Positions 61,171 through 64,000 of a DNA stretch of 64,000 bases are shown here, piece after piece. Within the stretch, counting starts at the first letter, position 1. Each line of letters opens with the position of its first letter. Source of the stretch: Varibaculum massiliense (GTDB lineage Bacteria > Actinomycetota > Actinomycetes > Actinomycetales > Actinomycetaceae); NCBI RefSeq assembly GCF_900106855.1, contig NZ_FNWI01000004.1, positions 806,001 through 870,000 on the forward strand. Reading direction: 5' to 3'. The notes beneath the pieces are model-generated. The model saw only the letters and a program-made list of their open reading frames with translations. It ran no database searches and was not told the origin of the DNA. The translations under genes were made by a program, and so were the position numbers.

Positions 61171-61213
61171 AGGGGCGGGTTCGAAGAAAATCTTCGAACC
61201 CGCCCCTTTTTAT
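61171..61213 (+). terminator. Rho-independent terminator after metQ
   Basis: A perfect 17-bp stem (AGGGGCGGGTTCGAAGA / TCTTCGAACCCGCCCCT) with an AAA loop is followed by TTTT. Confidence 0.93.
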
Positions 61214-61299
61214 GTTTTCAAGTGCTTAGGGTCTTTAACTTGCAGTTACCTATGGCAACGAGAATAACTGTCAGATTGTCAAGGTATTACTGCGCACAG

Positions 61300-61770
61300 T
61301 TATTTGCGTAAAGTTACCTGACAAAGCGGGGTTCCTGCCTGCACCAATCCAGGAGTAAAATCCAGCGTTTCCACTTGATCACGTCCGATAAAAACCACCG
61401 GGGTAATCGAATCTTTTTCTAACGCGAGCAACCTTGGGATATCAACCTCGACTATCGGCTGCCCGGCGCTGACCTGCTCACCCTGGGCGCACAACAGCTT
61501 AAAGCCTTCGCCCTTAAGCCCCACTGTCTCTAGACCCACGTGTACCAGCACTTCTAGGGCGCCTACCTCGCCTACCAAAGCGAAAGCATGCCCAGTGTTA
61601 AAAAGTTTTACGATTTTTCCCGCCACCGGAGCCAAGACTGGCTGTACCTGCGGTAAAGGACGAATCGCCACGCCCTCCCCCATCATTTTCTGGGAAAAAA
61701 CTGGATCTGGAACCGCAGTTACGGGGACAACTTCACCGCTTAGGGGAGCTAATATCGGAAGGACTGTCAT
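61300..61770 (-). CDS. PTS glucose-type EIIA protein
   Basis: The 156-aa protein is a stand-alone EIIA-Glc domain: ILAPLSGEVVPVTAVPDPVF, MMGEGVAIRPLP, FNTGHAFAL (His61) and VLVHVGLETVGLKGEGF (His77, the predicted phosphorylation site). It would accept phosphate from HPr and pass it to an EIIBC partner, or act in regulation. No EIIB or EIIC gene is in view. It lies 41 bp after the LacI-family gene and is probably co-transcribed with it. Confidence 0.93.
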   Translation of the reverse strand: MTVLPILAPLSGEVVPVTAVPDPVFSQKMMGEGVAIRPLPQVQPVLAPVAGKIVKLFNTGHAFALVGEVGALEVLVHVGLETVGLKGEGFKLLCAQGEQVSAGQPIVEVDIPRLLALEKDSITPVVFIGRDQVETLDFTPGLVQAGTPLCQVTLRK

Positions 61771-61811
61771 CAGCTACCTCTAGGTTTTCTCCAGGACAAA
61801 CGACCAAGTTT

Positions 61812-62846
61812 TCAGGCGGTCTTGCGCACAATTAGACGGGTTTCCACTTGGCGTTCGCTGACGTCCCATTTCTTGGCATAGTTTTCTTCATCCAAAAAGA
61901 ACTCTATGTGTTCTACCACGCGCTCAACTGCTAGTCTTGCCAGCTGTTCCCGATTTTGCCGCACGGTAGTTAGTTCCACATAAGGCTCAGCGGCAATCGG
62001 GGTGTCATCGAAACCAACTACCGCAACTTCCTGCGGGATTTTGATACCTTCTTGCCACATTCGAATCATGAATCCTTGGGCACATAGGTCGTTAAAACAC
62101 ATCACTGCACGTGGTAGCTCCCTGTCCCCCCTGCTGACCTGGTGCAATATCTCGTCAGCGACGCGCGCCCCATCACCCGGATTTTGTCCGCCCTGATAGA
62201 TACGATTTGCTACACTTTCGCTGGACGATAACCCCGATTCTTTAAGGCAGCGGCGAAATGCGGCTTCCCGCACCCGGGCGTTAGCCTGATTGTCGCCACA
62301 AATATGCACAATGTCGCCAAGACCCTGCTTTTGTAAATACTGGAAACCCTCCTCAATTCCTAAGGCATCATTGGACACCACGGCGTCAACATTCTTTGAC
62401 CCAGATTCTTGACACAGGGTAATCAGCGGTATGGTAGATGCAACTTTTTCTAAATACTCACCGGAGAGTTTTGTACCGATAAGAATTATTCCTTCACAGC
62501 GGTCTTGCAGCAGGGATTCGATGCAATCCATTTCGCTGCGCAGCCCCACGCAACCCGCCGCTACCAAGCGATACCCTTGTTTTTCAGCGTAACGATAGAG
62601 CGGATCCATCAGCGAGGTTTGGAACTCTTGCTCCATATAATAAACCACACCCAGCAAATAGCTGCGGTCTAGACGGATGAGGGCGGCCTGCCGGTCAGGA
62701 CGATATCCCATCTCAAAAGCGGCGCGCTGAATCTCAGCGCGCCTCTTTTCCGAAACTCCGGGTCGTCCGGACAACGCAACGGACACCGTAGAAATGGCGG
62801 CTCCCACTTCCTTGGCAACATCGGAGATAGTTATTTTTTGTTTCAT
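61812..62846 (-). CDS. LacI-family transcriptional regulator
   Basis: The N-terminal HTH (ITISDVAKEVGAAISTVSVA, then LSGRPGVSEKRR) and the periplasmic-binding-protein-like effector domain, with the C-terminal motif VAVVGFDDTPIA and TTVRQNRE, are typical. Length 344 aa. The effector is probably a sugar, given the EIIA gene downstream and the isomerase gene upstream. A LacI-type pseudo-palindrome overlapping a -10 box about 130 bp upstream suggests autoregulation. Confidence 0.93.
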   Translation of the reverse strand: MKQKITISDVAKEVGAAISTVSVALSGRPGVSEKRRAEIQRAAFEMGYRPDRQAALIRLDRSYLLGVVYYMEQEFQTSLMDPLYRYAEKQGYRLVAAGCVGLRSEMDCIESLLQDRCEGIILIGTKLSGEYLEKVASTIPLITLCQESGSKNVDAVVSNDALGIEEGFQYLQKQGLGDIVHICGDNQANARVREAAFRRCLKESGLSSSESVANRIYQGGQNPGDGARVADEILHQVSRGDRELPRAVMCFNDLCAQGFMIRMWQEGIKIPQEVAVVGFDDTPIAAEPYVELTTVRQNREQLARLAVERVVEHIEFFLDEENYAKKWDVSERQVETRLIVRKTA

Positions 62847-62975
62847 AGCGTTGCTCTTAGATTATCGCTAAATAACTGGCTACCGCTAAAAAACGCAACG
62901 GTTGAAATCCAATTGGGAATAAGCCGATAGCTAACTAAAACACACCTAAAATCCGTCCGAGTATTCACAGGTAAA

Positions 62976-62994
62976 AGTATAGTTAACGTTATCT
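62976..62994 (-). promoter_or_regulatory. Possible LacI-type operator overlapping a -10 element
   Basis: AGTTAACGTTATCT (62981-62994) is a near-perfect palindrome centred on CG, the form used by LacI-family regulators. Its edge overlaps TATACT (minus strand, 62976-62981), a good -10 box reading toward the lacI-type gene. No strong -35 is visible. Confidence 0.5.
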
Positions 62995-63098
62995 TTTTAC
63001 AGTTGGTTTTAGAGGAACACTTTCCCTGAAGTAAGGTTTTCCGAGGACGCCACCTGCGCCCTCGAAAAACCAAATCCTGCGTTCTTTACGCGATAAAG

Positions 63099-63965
63099 CT
63101 ACTGTCCGAACTCGCTCTTTACCCGGGCAATCATCTTCTTATTGATTTCGTCAGCGCGGTCATGCCAACCGAATACACACAGAGATAATACCCCATCGAA
63201 GTTCATATCCCGCAAGGTGCCAAACAGCTCGTCCCAGGGAACTTCACCCATACCGATTTCATTGTGCTGGTGTACCCGGGCGTCAACTCCCGGAGGATTA
63301 ATTACGTAGCGGTTACCATCGAACGCCTTGTGGTTATAAACATCAGCAATATGTACCTCTTTCAGCAGGTCACCGGCAGAGCGCAGCATCCGCTCTACGT
63401 CTCCCTTGCCGTCTGAAAGATGGAAGGTATGCGGGGCGCAGTACTCATAGCCAATCCAGGGCTTATTGACTCCGCGAATCAAGTTGATGGCGGGATCGTG
63501 AAGCTCCACGAAGTCATAGGGGTGAGCCTCCATGTTCAGCTGAATCCCATATTTTTCAAAATCGGGAGTCAGCTCTTCAATCGACTTGTACCACTGATGC
63601 TCGCAACGCCGGGGAGTGTTGGGATCCCCGGAAAATTCAGAAACAATTTCGCGCACGTCTAGCTGATCGGCAATCTCCAGCAGCCGCCGCCAGTTACGCA
63701 CCTGGGCTTGCCGCTCTTCCTCATCAACACACGCCCAGTTAAACACCGGATTCAAAGTGGCAATCTTGACCCCGGATTCTTTTTGCGCCTTGTTAAGCTC
63801 CGCCACATAAGCGTCATCAGCTTTGGGGTAGTGATGCCAGAAGTGAAAATCTGCTGCCGGAGACAGTTCCACGTAATCAAAACCCAGCTCCCGAGCTTTA
63901 TGTAGGGTTTGCGGAACCGACATAAACCAGTAATACATATTGGGGTCGAGGGCAATCTTGACCAT
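63099..63965 (-). CDS. Sugar phosphate isomerase/epimerase-type TIM-barrel protein
   Basis: The 288-aa protein matches the xylose-isomerase-like AP2Ec fold: MVKIALDPNMYYWFMSVPQT, LGFDYVELSPAADFHFW, LNMEAHPYDFVE, VHIADVYNHK and GMGEVPWDELFGTLRDMNFD. Glu, His and Asp metal ligands are in the expected places. Relatives act on inositol derivatives and other sugars; the substrate is not fixed. The LacI gene follows after 252 bp. The gene starts 35 bp from the window end, so upstream operon partners are not visible. Confidence 0.85.
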   Translation of the reverse strand: MVKIALDPNMYYWFMSVPQTLHKARELGFDYVELSPAADFHFWHHYPKADDAYVAELNKAQKESGVKIATLNPVFNWACVDEEERQAQVRNWRRLLEIADQLDVREIVSEFSGDPNTPRRCEHQWYKSIEELTPDFEKYGIQLNMEAHPYDFVELHDPAINLIRGVNKPWIGYEYCAPHTFHLSDGKGDVERMLRSAGDLLKEVHIADVYNHKAFDGNRYVINPPGVDARVHQHNEIGMGEVPWDELFGTLRDMNFDGVLSLCVFGWHDRADEINKKMIARVKSEFGQ

Positions 63966-64000
63966 TATTCATTCCTTATACTTGGCGGTGACTTTATTTC

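Overview
The window comes from an actinobacterium of moderate GC content. The ribosomal-protein order, the menaquinone genes, SpaA-type pili with a class C sortase, a SAM-clan riboswitch and a Trp-codon leader peptide all fit Actinobacteria. A human- or animal-associated member of the Actinomycetaceae (for example Varibaculum-like) is my guess from overall character, not something the sequence proves. Start sites include ATG, GTG and TTG.

Layout. (1) 1-4709, minus strand: S10 ribosomal operon (rpsJ, rplC, rplD, rplW, rplB, rpsS, rplV, rpsC, and rplP cut by the window edge), transcribed from a promoter near 4990 with a structured leader of about 260 nt. (2) 4978-5365: a Phd/YefM-type antitoxin gene followed by a 40-codon toxin stub that contains the S10 promoter. 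(3) 5505-15889, minus strand: a pilus operon (2245-aa tip-like adhesin, SpaA major pilin, class C sortase, small pilin) with an 11-G tract in its 5' leader. (4) 15935-20614, minus strand: str operon (rpsL, rpsG, fusA, tuf). The pilus cluster therefore lies between tuf and the S10 operon. (5) 20892-25248: a RelB/ParE-like toxin-antitoxin pair, menF, an exported Flg_new-repeat surface protein, and a small two-gene cassette with an HTH partner. (6) 25287-31989: menD, menC, menB (minus) and menE (plus); the menB-menE gap is filled with nested palindromic repeats. (7) 32.1-56.56 kb: a roughly 24-kb surface-polysaccharide island. It holds AlgX-like and MBOAT acetylation genes, peptidoglycan-binding proteins, an ornithine-cyclodeaminase-like enzyme, a cytidylyltransferase-aminotransferase fusion, two LicD proteins, glycosyltransferases, polymerase and flippase, and a PglF-like dehydratase, aminotransferase and initiating sugar transferase. 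(8) 56722-61213: a TrpB-like gene behind a complete trp-type attenuator, and metN-metI-metQ behind a SAM-clan riboswitch. (9) 61300-63965: PTS EIIA, a LacI regulator and a sugar isomerase/epimerase-type protein.

Main observations. The polysaccharide island is bracketed by two diverged copies of one menE-terminator-trpB junction: intact menE plus a trpB tail on the left, a menE tail plus intact trpB on the right. This is what single-crossover integration of a circle at that junction would leave. Inside the island, a LicC-like cytidylyltransferase fused to a HisC/CobD-like PLP enzyme, together with two LicD proteins, suggests a self-contained route to a CDP-linked amino-alcohol decoration. A peptidoglycan-binding/transglutaminase-like gene is interrupted by one in-frame TGA. 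A palindromic repeat of about 110 bp occurs twice, 25 kb apart.
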